A stretch of DNA of 64,000 nucleotides from Pyronema omphalodes (Eukaryota > Ascomycota > Pezizomycetes > Pezizales > Pyronemataceae), in the NCBI GenBank assembly GCA_024516155.1, contig JAJJXM010000036.1:186001-250000 (forward strand), written 5' to 3'. The position numbers were made by a program, and so were the translations under genes. Of the stretch, positions 1 through 11,605 are shown one piece after another; within the stretch, counting starts at the first letter, position 1; every line of letters starts with the position of its first letter. Under the pieces are notes generated by a model, which was given only the letters and a program-made list of their open reading frames with translations, made no database searches and had not been told where the DNA came from.

Positions 1-555
1 CCCCCTGATCCTATCCACCTCTTCTTTGAGTGCTTTCAACTCATTTTTCCACCTGGGATAGTCGCCAAGGGATGTCTCCGGGTCTGGCGCTTGTCGGACT
101 GGCATCACCAGCACTTGTCCAATTCCTTCTTCTGAATGCGCACCAGGTGGTTACCAACGAGTGCGTGGCCAGAAGCAAGCTGCAGAAAGACAGCTTATTT
201 TTTCTTAAGGATGGAGACAAGCCCCGGGCGTAGTCCCCATTTTTGTCGTGGGCGGAAGGAGCAGTTTTCCGCAGTGTGTTGCCGGATCCATCAACGAGTG
301 ATAGAAGATGAAGTTGCCGTCGCTATACTGTTAAGGTGGGCTAGGGACGCCCACGCCCCAGTTTATCACAGCGCTGCTGCGAAATCGTGGGTGACATCCA
401 TCGTGTGATCGAGATAACGAAAAAATGAACCGTAGTGTACTACAGACCACCTAAAAATTACGAAGTGTAATGGCGGTTTAGATTAAGATGCCGCAATGTG
501 TTTTAAGCTCTCAAAGAGTCTGCACAAAAAATCGCTTTCGATATTACACGCTCAC
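1..555. other. no recognised gene
   Basis: I recognise no gene here. Two short overlapping open frames occur on the plus strand but resemble no family I know. The stretch ends exactly at the 5' target duplication of the hAT element. Confidence 0.4.
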
Positions 556-730
556 CAGACCTCCCAGTCGTACAAACCAGTTTAAAATGACGGCCAAAAC
601 GGACTGTACGGACTGTTAGAATATGAGAACTGTACGGCGACCCAGTTCAGTTTACTGTCAGTAATATAAACTGGTTAAACTGCGAAAACCGGTTAACTGA
701 ATGCAAGGCTTGGCAAACCAGGTGAACGGT

Positions 731-1228
731 TTAAAACTGCCAAAACTGGTTTGTCCAGAGGAACTGGTTCAAGAAGGGGCAATAAATATTATTCAGTGCA
801 TACATAACAAAATTCGATCCTAATTTGGTCCCCAGAAATAACAACTGACGCCTACGATTGAAGCTCTTGAGCCCCTCAATGTCCTCCAGAGTGTCTGCCT
901 GCATCGAATGAAGGTCCGATATAATGATTTTCTTGCATTCGAAAAACAGCCACTCGGGCTCGGCGCTCATTGCGGGAATAGACAGCAGTACTTCAACAGC
1001 CGTTTTGCAAAGTTTGGGGAACCTGGCCCGCTGCCGGGGCTCACACCACCACTTAATGGCAGAAGGACCATCCCCAAGTGCTGCCTCCAGTCTCAGCGCA
1101 CAGTAATCAACATACTCGTCCAGCTGCGTGGGGTTACCTGTTTCCGTATCTTCAGAGCCTTGTTGGGGTTCTAGCGGGGTATTGAAGCCAGGTGGTATAG
1201 AGGAGAGGCCGCTGGTAACGGAACTCAT
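731..1228 (-). CDS. N-terminally truncated hAT transposase (dimerisation domain only)
   Basis: The frame encodes about 165 residues from the ATG at 1228; it is open further upstream but without an earlier ATG. Residues about 60-135 match the hAT C-terminal dimerisation region: a WW pair, a run of charged residues, then the hallmark LSIPAMSAEPEWLF, followed by a DxxxxEDIEGL-type helix. The BED zinc finger and the RNase-H-like catalytic core of a full transposase are absent, so it cannot catalyse transposition alone. A TATA-like box (1304-1312) lies about 80 bp upstream of the ATG on the coding strand, so expression is plausible. The usual ERLFS of the family is here EWLFF. The C-terminal ~25 residues read into the subterminal repeats. 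It may be a remnant or a competitor for dimerisation. Confidence 0.7.
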   Translation of the reverse strand: MSSVTSGLSSIPPGFNTPLEPQQGSEDTETGNPTQLDEYVDYCALRLEAALGDGPSAIKWWCEPRQRARFPKLCKTAVEVLLSIPAMSAEPEWLFFECKKIIISDLHSMQADTLEDIEGLKSFNRRRQLLFLGTKLGSNFVMYALNNIYCPFLNQFLWTNQFWQF

Positions 1229-1303
1229 TGTAGGTGGTTGGAGAGAAATGGCAGTGTAAGGTATGGTTGAGTTCTGTATGTCAAGAGAAAATAGTCTAGG
1301 CGA

Positions 1304-1312
1304 GATATATAG
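1304..1312 (-). promoter_or_regulatory. TATA-like box upstream of the truncated hAT ORF
   Basis: ATATATAG-type run about 80 bp before the ATG at 1228 on the minus strand. The position is typical of a core promoter, but no other evidence of transcription can be seen. Confidence 0.4.
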
Positions 1313-1649
1313 GAGAATCCAGGCCAGCAGAGGTGCGTTCAAACGAGGTTTCGGTACAATATTTGCATCCTATGATCCTCCATGCATGGGTTTGGCTGTT
1401 TATTCTTCTGCGCAGTAGTCAACGAGGTGGTTAAACTGGTTTGTATCTGACAACCAGTAAACTGTTTACCGAGTCAGTTCAATCAGTTCAATTAGTGCAC
1501 TGCAGTTACCTGGTTCTATGGGACCCTCAAAACTGAACCAACTGCGTATCCGGGACACGAAAACTGCACCAACTAACTGTGAATTATCAGTTCAGTTTAC
1601 CTGGTTTACGATTTTACCCGGTAAACTGGCTATACGGTTGGGAGGTCTG

Positions 1650-2478
1650 ACGCTCACAGCGTGAAAAAATGTCTACATGGCGTTAAAAACTTTTCTCGCA
1701 TGCAAAAACATTTCAAAAACATTTTCAAAATCCCCCTTTTTTTGCAAGTGTAGGTAGATAACGTTACCCCACCCTTTCCTCGTATCTATCTATCTAAGTA
1801 CATATCCATGAGTTCTGCCCAGTGCCCAGAATCCAGCCCTCCGAATTACCCAGCATAACCAGAACCAGAGCCTAATCATAATCCACAATCCACAATCCAC
1901 AATTGTATATTGTGTTTTATTATCTAATTCCATATTATATCTAGATCTTACGCAATTTGTTTCATCATTTGCCGAGTTTATATATCATCATTTCCGGAGT
2001 TTAGGTAATTCAAACTTCAAACAAACAAACACAAAAAAACAATAAATATATTTATATATATATATTAAGATACAACCTAAAAGAACAGAAAACATCATCC
2101 TCTCATCCCGCTATCATCCCACAATCACCCTATAAGAAAAGAAAAGAAAAGAAAAAAAAAGTATACTCCAAAGCAATGCAATACAATTCAGAGACCACCA
2201 TCTGCCATCAAATCGTCTTTAAATTTTTTAGTTAGAATCTTCTGCTGTTTTGTTATGGTATGGTATGATATGGTATTAATGTCCCCTTACCCCCTTGCTC
2301 ACGGCCCACACACCACACACCACAACTTACAGCCCATATCAGAAACCGCAAAAACCGCAAATATCGCAAATCAAAAAAACCGTTCATATTCATCCCCATC
2401 CCCATCAAAAGAAAAAAAGAAAAAAAGAAAAGAAAAAAATTAAAAAAAAAAAGATTCTTAAACAACCCTCATAATAAT
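1650..2478 (-). other. 3' flank of chitin synthase V; AT-rich and low-complexity
   Basis: There is no gene. The region holds A-rich and T-rich runs, a short purine tract (about 2138-2160), and GGTAT/GATAT tandem units near 2254-2278. It most likely contains the 3' UTR and polyadenylation region of the minus-strand chitin synthase that stops at 2479. Confidence 0.5.
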
Positions 2479-5400
2479 TTATAAATTACCGCCCAAAATC
2501 GCCTCAGTAGCTATTCCCCAAGTCAGCATTCAATCACCAAATCAAAAAAGCCATTATGCAAGACTTACCAGAATTAATATAACTCCTCTTCGCATCCAAC
2601 GAGACACCAAATCTTGATTCCAATTCATTCTTGATACTCTTCTTCGTAACCGTCATCAAATCCGCCGTTCTCAAAATCTCTCTAATCTCCGCCAATATCG
2701 CATCATCCGAGGGAAGATCCACCATTTCCATTCCCATTTGCTGCTGTTGCTGACCATAATTACCCGAATAACTTCTCTCCGATTGAGCCATCGACATTCG
2801 TGATGGAACTCTCAGATGGGGTAAATCAAGAGTCGACATAGGACGTGATTGATAACCTTGAGACTGCTGCTGTTGCATTCCCATACCTCCCATACCAGGC
2901 GCGGCTCCCATGCCTCCAAATGCATACTCAGACCCATTAGGAGCATAAGATTTAGTACCATAGGAGTAACCGGAAGCTTCGGATCGAGTATCGTCGGCTC
3001 CTCGTTGTGTTGCGGCTTCCCACATCTCGTTTTGGAATTCCTCCCATTTCTTGTGGGGGATTTCGCTGATGTCGAATTTTCCTTCGTCGGAAATGACGAC
3101 TTTCTGTCCCTTCTCTCCAGTTACGACACGAGTGTTTCCCCAAGAGAAATCGTCCATGTGCCAGAAAGAGTAGAGGGGTAGGGCTAGAGAGAAAACGGGA
3201 ATGGCGATAATGTACAGAATCATCCATCCAATCATCTCCCACTTGCGACGGAAGATGAAAATGATGGCCTGAAGACCGTAGACAGCTGCGAGCAAGACGA
3301 AGGCCCAGAGAGGAATCAATGTGCTCTCAGTAGCAACCATGTAGATGAGGTAACACAAGTATCCAACAGTGACCGGAGCGATGATGGTGGACAAGAGATC
3401 AAGAAAGACGACGAATCTCATGGAGAAACAACAGAAACCACACAATTGCTGCATGGGCACCAACTCGGCCAAGTTGTGGATAGTAGAGTTGATCCATCTA
3501 CGACGCTGGGACAAGAAGACAGACCAAGAGTCAGGAGCAATGGTCCAAGCGTGAGCGTCAAAGATGAACTTGGTCTTGAAGGTAGGGTGATGCTTGAGCA
3601 ATAAGGTGGTAAGGTAACGATCTTCTCCAAGATGCAAGAGATTCTTCATGTGAAGTGTGTCGACACGGTTCTCAGAGTAGGCTTCGATAATCTCGCGAGA
3701 GACAAAGAGGGCCTTTCCGGTTTCAGCAGCGCGGATACGGTACATGGAGAAACATCCGGGTAAACAGGTAACGGAACCGAAGAGAGATTCGAAGGCCTTT
3801 GACAAGTTGTGAGAGATAAAGTATTCGTAGACCTGGATCATAGTAATAAAGGAGTGCTTGGCGTTGTTCAATCCAGTTTCTCCACACAAGGCGATGATAC
3901 GAGTGTCGGCAACAAGAGAGGCAACCATACGGGTTCCAGAGTCGGGTGCAACGACTGTGTCGGCATCGATTTGCAGAATGAACTCGTAAAAGGTGGGGTT
4001 GACTCCGATAATGTTGCGGATTTGATGGTGCATCTCCAATTCCATAGGAGACATAGGCTCGTTGTAATGAACACGGCTCAAGAAGCGCATGATACACATC
4101 TGAGAATCACGCTTACCACGGTTACCAGGACGAGAGACTTCAGTTGGCTTTCCGACCTTGACAACTACCATGAAGGGAACAATGTGACCTTGCACCTCGT
4201 AGAGACCAGAGTAAATTTTACCCATGTTGTGACGCTTCTGACCTTCACCAAGGGATTCGAAACTGAGGGGTTCCGGGTCAACGGTCTCTGGAACTCCAAG
4301 AATGTCGAGAACAATTCTCGGAGTAGGTCGGTCGTTTCCTTGTCCGATAATCATACCGTCACAGACAACAATCAAAAGTTTTCTCTTGTCGTCGTAACGC
4401 ATCTTGGCAACGGAGTCGATGGCACGTCTGAGAGACTCCTCGTCTTCGGTATAAGCCGGTACTTGACACATCATAAACTTGTCAAGGTTCTCTGGCATTC
4501 TCTTTCTGGTAAACTGAAGAGCTGCAAAGAACTTGAATCCAATGACGGAAACCAAGACAATTGAAATAGCGAGAAGAAGGTATCGTGCAAACTGACACTG
4601 AACCGAGTTTCTGGTGTCGACGACTCCGATGAAGAAAACCCGATCCAAACACGTCTTTTGAGAATCCCTGATCTTTTTATTGATTTGGAGACCCTCCCAG
4701 TATTGAGTGATATCCTCACCACGACGTTGAGAAAAGAGGTCGGTAACTCCCTGAATCAAAAAGTCGGTGTTGATACCCGCAGTCGAGACACCCCTTCTTT
4801 TCTCGTCTGGGCTGAGCTCGATTCTGCGACCTCCCTGGTTGTATTCGGTCAAGTCGTAGACGTTGTTTCCAATAACAGCAATATCTTTGCCCTGCTTTCC
4901 CAAGCGAAGGACATCTTTCATAGAGTAACCGATATTACCCTTCTTGAATCTTCTCCTCATCATTGTTCCGATATTCTCGAGGTACCAGTCGGGACGCGAA
5001 TCGTTTTTGAACCACCGGAAATCGTGGTACTTGGAGTTCCTGTCAACTGTGGGGTCCTTGGTATAGTTGTCACCTCTCGAGTTGAGCTGAACCTGGGGCG
5101 CAAGCGCTTCACCATCCAAACCATTACAAAGAGCTGAGACTTGAATGGGGAATAATCCGGTAGCATCCTTTCCTCCGTATGCCATGAAGTTCTTTTGCGG
5201 AATGAAGGCGGGGTAGTGGGCAATTTGTGCCTGAGTGAGATCAAAGACGACACCACGAATGGCAGTGTATGCAGTCTTCTCCATTCCGTTCTTACCACCA
5301 TTCCATGTGCTAAGTTCCGCCATGGTGAAGACGTTTTGCTTAGGACAAATCAAGTTGGGGAAGACGACTGCACATGTTAGCTATATTCGGTAGGGAATTG

Positions 5401-8207
5401 GAACGGGGCGTCACATACCTAGGAAGAATACGGAAATACCACACAAGAGCCAGATCATGAGGTTGATGGCGAGTTTCTCACGCCATGCCAACTGCACATC
5501 CTTACGCTTGATACGTCCAACGTAGCGAATGAGAAAGTTTGGAACGAACCAGGTAAACGCCCAGACAATAAACATCCATCGTTTACGGGATTTGGAGACA
5601 GGAAGCTCCTCAACCTCTTCCTCACGAGCAGCCTGACCTTTCTCGGCCATCTGTTCTCGTGTATCAAAATTGCGGAACATGTCACCAGAGTTGAAAGCCG
5701 AGCCCGCCGCCTCAGATCGCATGTCGTCCGATTTGGAGTACGAAACGCCTTTACCAGCCGCTCCGTAGATATGGGTACCCATACCAGGAATCAGTCGTAC
5801 TCGTGAGTCTGAGCCACCGCTGAAAAGTCCTCCTCCAGGCTCTCCGACCGGAGTTAAAAGACCGTTGCTCTCGTTGTCTGGGTCTTGAGCATATCCTCCA
5901 CCAGTAGCTCTCACTCCATCACTGAGTTGTGCAATATCGAACCAACATTGTTCGCTCAGGAATACACCAGTTGATCCAACCCTGGCCTCATTTGGCTGCC
6001 AGCCTCTCTGTTCAACCACAACTTCAGCCTTTTCCTTTTCACTGCCGACGACGAGGTTATCGGCCTCGGCCATGCCCAAAAATTCGCCAAATGGCAAAAA
6101 TACAGTGAAATCAGCATTCCGAACACGCTGTGAGATTTCTGCAATTCCAAGAGTACGGATTTGAGTGCGGACACACTTGGAATCGAATTGATTGGCAATT
6201 CTGCGGTCATTGGGCTTCAAACAAAAGACAAAGTATGGGTTGGTGTTGGTTCCGGTAAGGGACTTGGTCACAGTATCCAAAGCACTGACAAACTGGCCCG
6301 CTGCTCCATGGTCGAGAAGAGTAGCCTCTTTGGCCTCAGCCTTAATACTAGGCTTCTCGCCCTTCTTTCTCAAAACACTGGGCATACGTAATGGACGTGA
6401 TGAAATCTGACCCTGCATAATGGCTGACTTCTCACGAGGGTGATGCATAGTAGTTACGGCTTTGCTGCTAAACAAATCAGTGACGAAGGAGCTGGTGGTG
6501 CCGCGGAAAAGGTTCATCAAATCCGCCGAAATGATTTCGCTATTCTGTTCGATGAGACCCGCAATAGGGTAGTCTACCTCTCCAGCATAGTGTTTGACGG
6601 TGAAGCTTGTTGCTGCAGATGAGTACTTTGATCCGGTAAGAGGGTTTGAGCTGCCGATGGTAATGGCAGGACTGGACTTGGACTCGAATCTCTTCTTGAG
6701 ACTCTCCAAGAATTGCGCATCGGTTCGGCCGCGCTTGGTCTGGTCGTCCAGAATGCTCAATAAACCGTTTCCTGATTTAAGCAGAGCACGGACAGCGTCG
6801 GAATTGTCAAAGTAGCTCGTAGCTGGAACTCCAATTTCTTCGCTCTCCAATAGCTCGGCCTTCTTGTCAAAGAAGCTCTGAAGACAAAAGTTGTACAAGC
6901 TCTCGGTAGCGGCATTGTTCAACAACTGATCGAGTGTGCTACCGGTGGCCGAGGTCTGCGAAAATCCGGGGAAATCGATAATAGAGATTGTGTTGGCGAT
7001 TCCATCCTCCACTGCGCAAAGACGCTCGTTACAAGATTCAATGATGTATGCAACCAAGAGGGAGTAGAGTGTTCGCGCCAGTTCGTCGGCATGAGCTCTA
7101 GCGCCCCTTGCGTCAAGCATAACCGTGACCCTTTCGCGGTTTAAAGTTTTCGTCCGATATCCAAGACTGGCCTCTAAAGCATCCGGGGAAACTCCGAGGA
7201 AAGCTGCGATCACTTCTAGCACGTCTTTGTTACGCACAACCACAACAGAGTCTCCGCCTTCCATGGCACCTGACTCGTCGCCTCCAGCCGTAGTCGCATG
7301 GCCATTAGAAAACTCAAGCTGACCAATGTGCAACACTACCGCGAGCAGCTGGCAAATCTCGGCAATCTCTTGACGGGGAAATTCAAGCTTTCGCAACGCT
7401 GTCTTAAAGTGTTGGAAACCCTCCGCATCATTGATACCGACTTTGAGCTGAGTAGGATGCCCAAGATATCTCCACCTCTTTGCACCGGATTTTCCGGTCA
7501 AATCACCACTGTGACGATTGCCAGCTCCTCCACCACTCTTTAACCCAAGATGCTCCTTCTCGGCATCGGAAGTTCCCGCAAGAAGGTAATACAAAATGTG
7601 AAAGTTTCTCTCCCCGGTGGGGATGTTTGCTACGCGAGATCTCTCAAGCCGGTGGTCTAAGAGCTTTGCTCCGATTAACGTCTGGGAAACACCATCGTAC
7701 TGAAGCTCTAGGAACAATCCAGCCTTGGAAGCGGTAGGCGTAGTCAAAGACTTGGTGGTTGTCAAAGTATCAAAGAGGTAGGTAAATAGCGAAATCTTGT
7801 GAGATAAAGGCGTCGCGGTAAATGCTAATAAAGATGATAGTAAATGTGACCGAAGGGTTGTCTTTCCGGAACCCGATTCTCCTCTATTCAATGCCACACC
7901 CGATCAGCTTCAATCTTCAACACTCACTCAAACGGAATGGTCGGACTCACAGGAAAACTGCAACTTGGTTCTCTCCACGACCTCCCAAACGCTTCCACAT
8001 CCTATTCGCCATCCCCTCCAGCTCGACGCCGACGACATTGGGAGAAGTGAATGTGTTGAGCGAAACGATTGCCTGTGAACTGACGGTTGCTGTCGGCAGG
8101 GACAGGTGAAAGCGCGATGCGAGATGAGCAGTGATGTGCGTATCGGACTGAAGGTGACTGGGCAAGGCAGGCAGCGATGGCTGAGCCTGTGGCGATGGTT
8201 GAGCCAT
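2479..8207 (-). CDS. class V chitin synthase with myosin motor-like domain
   Basis: Membrane-bound glycosyltransferase making cell-wall chitin from UDP-GlcNAc at sites of polarised growth. Exons read as 8207-7951, 7883-5419, 5367-2569 and 2510-2479, giving 1850 aa, typical for class V. The myosin motor-like region fills about residues 1-750, with P-loop GESGSGKT at 87-94, a family-typical [13 protein letters not shown] segment, switch-II-like DFPGF and [11 protein letters not shown]. Transmembrane segments and a cytochrome-b5-like domain (about 930-1060) follow. The chitin synthase domain carries EDRYLTTLL and the hallmark QRRRW near 1527, then more membrane spans, a Met/Gln/Gly-rich stretch and a C-terminal DEK-type domain. 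The tiny last exon supplies the conserved ending [10 protein letters not shown]. The start ATG at 8207 begins the family's conserved N-terminus. It is divergent from the class VII gene, an arrangement known for csmA/csmB-type pairs. Confidence 0.95.
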
Positions 8208-11200
8208 GACAGAGGAGGTGGGAGTCGCGCCCCTCTAGCAGACTCGATGCTATTACACGACCAAACACGCGCAGTCTCTCAGCGGTGCAGGATGCTGTTT
8301 TCCGACTGTGTTGACAGAACGAAAGCGGGAGTGTTGGAGGTAGTAAGGTTGGAAGATGTCGGAGGGGGGGGGAGGTTGTGGTGCGTCAAGACTGGAGGCC
8401 GGGGGTGAAAGGGGACCGGACGGTGGAGGAGGAGGAGGAGGAGCAGGAGGATGAGGAAGAGGGCGTCGGTAGTCGAGTGAGACAGCAACAGACCCCAGCA
8501 ACAAGCGAATGTGGATAAAAACGAACGTGGGACAAGAACAACGACCTTTGAATATAGACGTGCAGCAATATTTTTACGGAAGAGAAGACGCGAACGGTCT
8601 TGATTTCTCTGCACGGCACGATAGATTGACGGTGGGGATTTTTTTGGGGGGAAGTCTATTATTTGCTCCGGAAGGTCTTGACAGAGATTGAGAAAAACAT
8701 CGAGTCGGACAGAAACAGAAAGCCGGGGGGCATCTCAGTAAGGTGTGGAAGGACTAGCAAGGGGGGGAGACTATGATGCCCCCGGATCTTGCTTTGTATG
8801 GTCGCCGGGTCGATAAGTGCTCGTTGGCGGCTTCTTTTTTGTCTCTACGCGATGGTCCTCACTTCTACAAAATACGCGATGGCTGCACGCTATAAGCTAG
8901 AGCGAGATAGACACCGAACGGGAATGGAAGTTTGCCGATGGGATCTGTGCTGATGATGTAGTGGACGTAGTGGAGGCAGCATAATCAGCTGGAGAGAGTC
9001 TTTGTGCGTCTGAAAGTGTCTGTAAGTGTCTAGAGTGTTTTTTTTTTCTCTTTTTTGGTTATGTATCTAGAAAGAAAGTATCTAGAGGTGTCTCTTGTAA
9101 AGTGTTCTAAGGGATTTCTGTAAGTCTTCTGCTGTCCGAGTTCGTCTTTTTTCCTCTTGTCTCTTGACGGTACCGGTACGATAGTCTCGGATGTCTCTCT
9201 CTATTCTATCGCACGAAAGCACAAGCACGACATAGGCCGACAACGGTGGAGACTTGGGTTTGATGCTACGGATAATTCATATCGGGTTGAGCAGGTTTGT
9301 TATGATTCTGTTTGTGCTTGCGGTTAGAGTGATGGTGAGTGAGATGGTGGTGTTGGTAGTATATTCTGGATACCCTACGTCAGTTCAGTCTGTTCCAGCA
9401 AGTGGCCTTCTTCAAACATAAGCGACTTCCTGTCTCTTCCGGATCATAACAAAGATGCAAATTATTTCTCATTTGGACAATTCGAACGGATGTTTACGGC
9501 TATTTTGAATTGTGACTCGTCCAGCTGGATTATTATTACTATTAACGCATTGTAGAGCTATCAGCAGATGATGTTTTGTCGGTTCCATTTGGTTCCGCAG
9601 CCCCAGATCTTATCCACTCGGCGGGTGTCTCCATCATATCGTATCTTCAAGTATCCACATGTCTGTCTGGATGTATGTATGCTTGACGACAAAATAAAGT
9701 GCAGTGGTACACTGGTACCGGCTGTTTGCGCCAAATTTAGAGCAGCTGAACCCTGTGGAGACTGGGGGGGGGGGGGGGGGTGGGGAGCTGGGGAGGGGGG
9801 GAGGAGGGAGGGGGTATTTGCTTGTTACATCGGCGCCGGGAGACCTACACAGTACACTTGCACACCCTGCGAAAGGATGCTGCTGCTGGCCAAAGAAGGA
9901 GTGCTAGATTCTTCTGCTTGCTCGCGAGGAAGGAGTGCTGAATTCTGCTTGCTGCACGTGTTCAAACTCTCCTGTCTCTGTCCATCCCTCTTCCCTCCAA
10001 GCAGCAGCTGGTTGCACCTCAATTCTGCAATTCTGAGCTCCTTGACAGCTTCTGTTCTGCATCTTCTACTTTTTTGAGCTCCTTGACAGCTTCTGTTCTG
10101 CATCTTCTATTTTTTTTTTCTTTTTGATCAGGCTGCCCTCCCCATCACCACCACCATCTCGTTCACCGGCTATCACTTGTTCTACATTCTTCTATCCCCC
10201 TTCTAAATTCCCCTTCTCTTCCCCTTCTCTTCCCCTCTCGTCCACGATCCCCCTCCATTCCCCCCTCCCCCCTCCCCCCTTACCCCTCCAGCTTCTCCAC
10301 AACGATCTCCCCCATCACCACGGCAACCACATTCCGGAGCTGTTTACGCAGGGGTGCTCGCTGAAAAGGGGAAACACAACACCGCTAAAGGAGTTTTGCC
10401 GCAGGAATTCCAGCCGCTGAAGCTTTTCGCTCCCGAGCTGCAGCACAGGGGTGAAAAGAGATCGTTCTTTTTTTAGACTCGAATCAGCAGCACCGGAAAC
10501 CAAACCAAGTCGGATTGGATTGTCAGCGAGACACATCGCTGATCACGGAAGCTCTGGTGATGTGCGTGTAGATGCATAGATGTGCCAGCTCTGGGTAATC
10601 CGTGTCTAAATCTGAACAATCGAAGAACACAAGTAGAACAGAAAACACCAAAGCGAGACTTCTCCAAGCCACAACTGCTTCCGACTGCTCGGAAAGGTCT
10701 TTATTTGTCTCCGGTGAAAAAAAAAAAATTAAAAAGTCTCGCCACGCTATCGTCCCTATCGACGCCAGACCGTTCTGTGTCGTTGCGTGCCTGCGTTGCT
10801 CGCTGAGGAAGGGAGCTCCAAGTGGCGCGTCGTACGAGTGGCAGTCTAGCATTCCTCGCTGCGGCGGTGCGCCAGTCCGAGCCCTCACTGCCACACTTAC
10901 CCGTCCCATCCTACGCCTACATCCCTGTCCGTCGCGCATCGCTGCAGAAGCTCGTCTGCTTTTCGATATAGCGTCCACCCTGGCTTGTTCAAACTTCACT
11001 CGTCCGCTGCCCACCGAAGCATGAGAGACATCCTGGTCCTTCTTGGCCCTCCCCAAAGCGTGAAATGTCCCATCCCGTAACTTATCGCTGACCCACGGCT
11101 TGCTCTACCTTCACCACCAAACTCACGTCGAGTGTGTTGCCGCCGACAGTTTCGATCAACCTCCTTCTTCCCTTCGCTCGCTCACATCTGTTTGTTTACT

Positions 11201-11605
11201 TCACACGCCAGAAGCCACATTTCGAGCGCGTCTTTTCTGTCTTCGCATTCGCTCGCTACGCAACCCTTGATCCCACACCACCTAAACTGTGGCCGTGATT
11301 CTACGTGTGGCTCGGCGGCTTTTCAAAGAGTGCGCTTCTTTGAAAGGGGATCGTTCCGAAGTCCAGTCGGTCCCCAACACCCTCTGTCATCTTTAATCCA
11401 GAAATCTCTCGTTACTCTCTGTGATTTTCCATATTTTTGTTCTTTCATTGGGCTGCAAAGGTCTTCTGTGAACCGCAGCACTCACCCCTCTCCGATATAC
11501 AACTATCGGCTTGGTATTGGTGTATAGAACGAAACATCTCGACTTTACTTTGGCCATTACACACCAGTACGTCTCGAGGTACCTCGAGCGGTCCATTTGA
11601 CCATC
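8208..11605. promoter_or_regulatory. 3.4-kb shared upstream region of divergent class V and VII chitin synthase genes
   Basis: No gene is recognised between the two start codons. The region must hold both promoters and 5' UTRs. It contains long CT-rich tracts (10130-10300), a 16-base G run near 9766-9781 followed by more G-rich sequence, several T runs, and a 41-bp perfect or near-perfect tandem duplication at 10035-10116. The CT tracts lying upstream of the plus-strand gene resemble pyrimidine-rich fungal promoters. I see no TATA box with confidence. Short open frames in this region are not supported by any family resemblance. Confidence 0.6.
10035..10116. repeat. two-copy 41-bp tandem repeat in the chitin synthase intergenic region
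   Basis: The unit starting gagctccttgacagcttctg occurs at 10035-10075 and 10076-10116 with almost no difference, mainly at the T-run end of each unit. It is a recent local duplication inside the bidirectional promoter. Confidence 0.85.

Larger units (their letters stand above)
556..1649 (-). mobile_element. hAT-family DNA transposon, short and internally reduced
   Basis: Seen directly: the element begins CAGACCTCCCA and ends with the inverted complement TGGGAGGTCTG in slightly diverged form (ends ...GGGAGGTCTG). The terminal inverted repeat is perfect for about 10-11 bp and recognisable for about 28 bp. The 8 bases on each side, 548-555 and 1650-1657, are both acgctcac, an exact 8-bp target duplication as expected for hAT transposition. 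Both subterminal regions (about 570-770 and 1425-1635) are crowded with copies of AACTGGTT and its complement, which are likely transposase-binding sites. At 1094 bp it is far shorter than an autonomous hAT element (usually above 2.5 kb). Inside is one open frame carrying only the C-terminal hAT dimerisation domain. The exact duplication suggests fairly recent insertion. Confidence 0.9.

Noticed and set aside
2253..2465. 70-codon frame on the minus strand rich in Phe
   Set aside because: Lies in A-rich low-complexity sequence just beyond the chitin synthase V stop; an artefact of homopolymer runs.
9568..10077. 169-codon frame in the chitin synthase spacer
   Set aside because: Crosses a G run and CT tracts, low complexity, no resemblance to any family.
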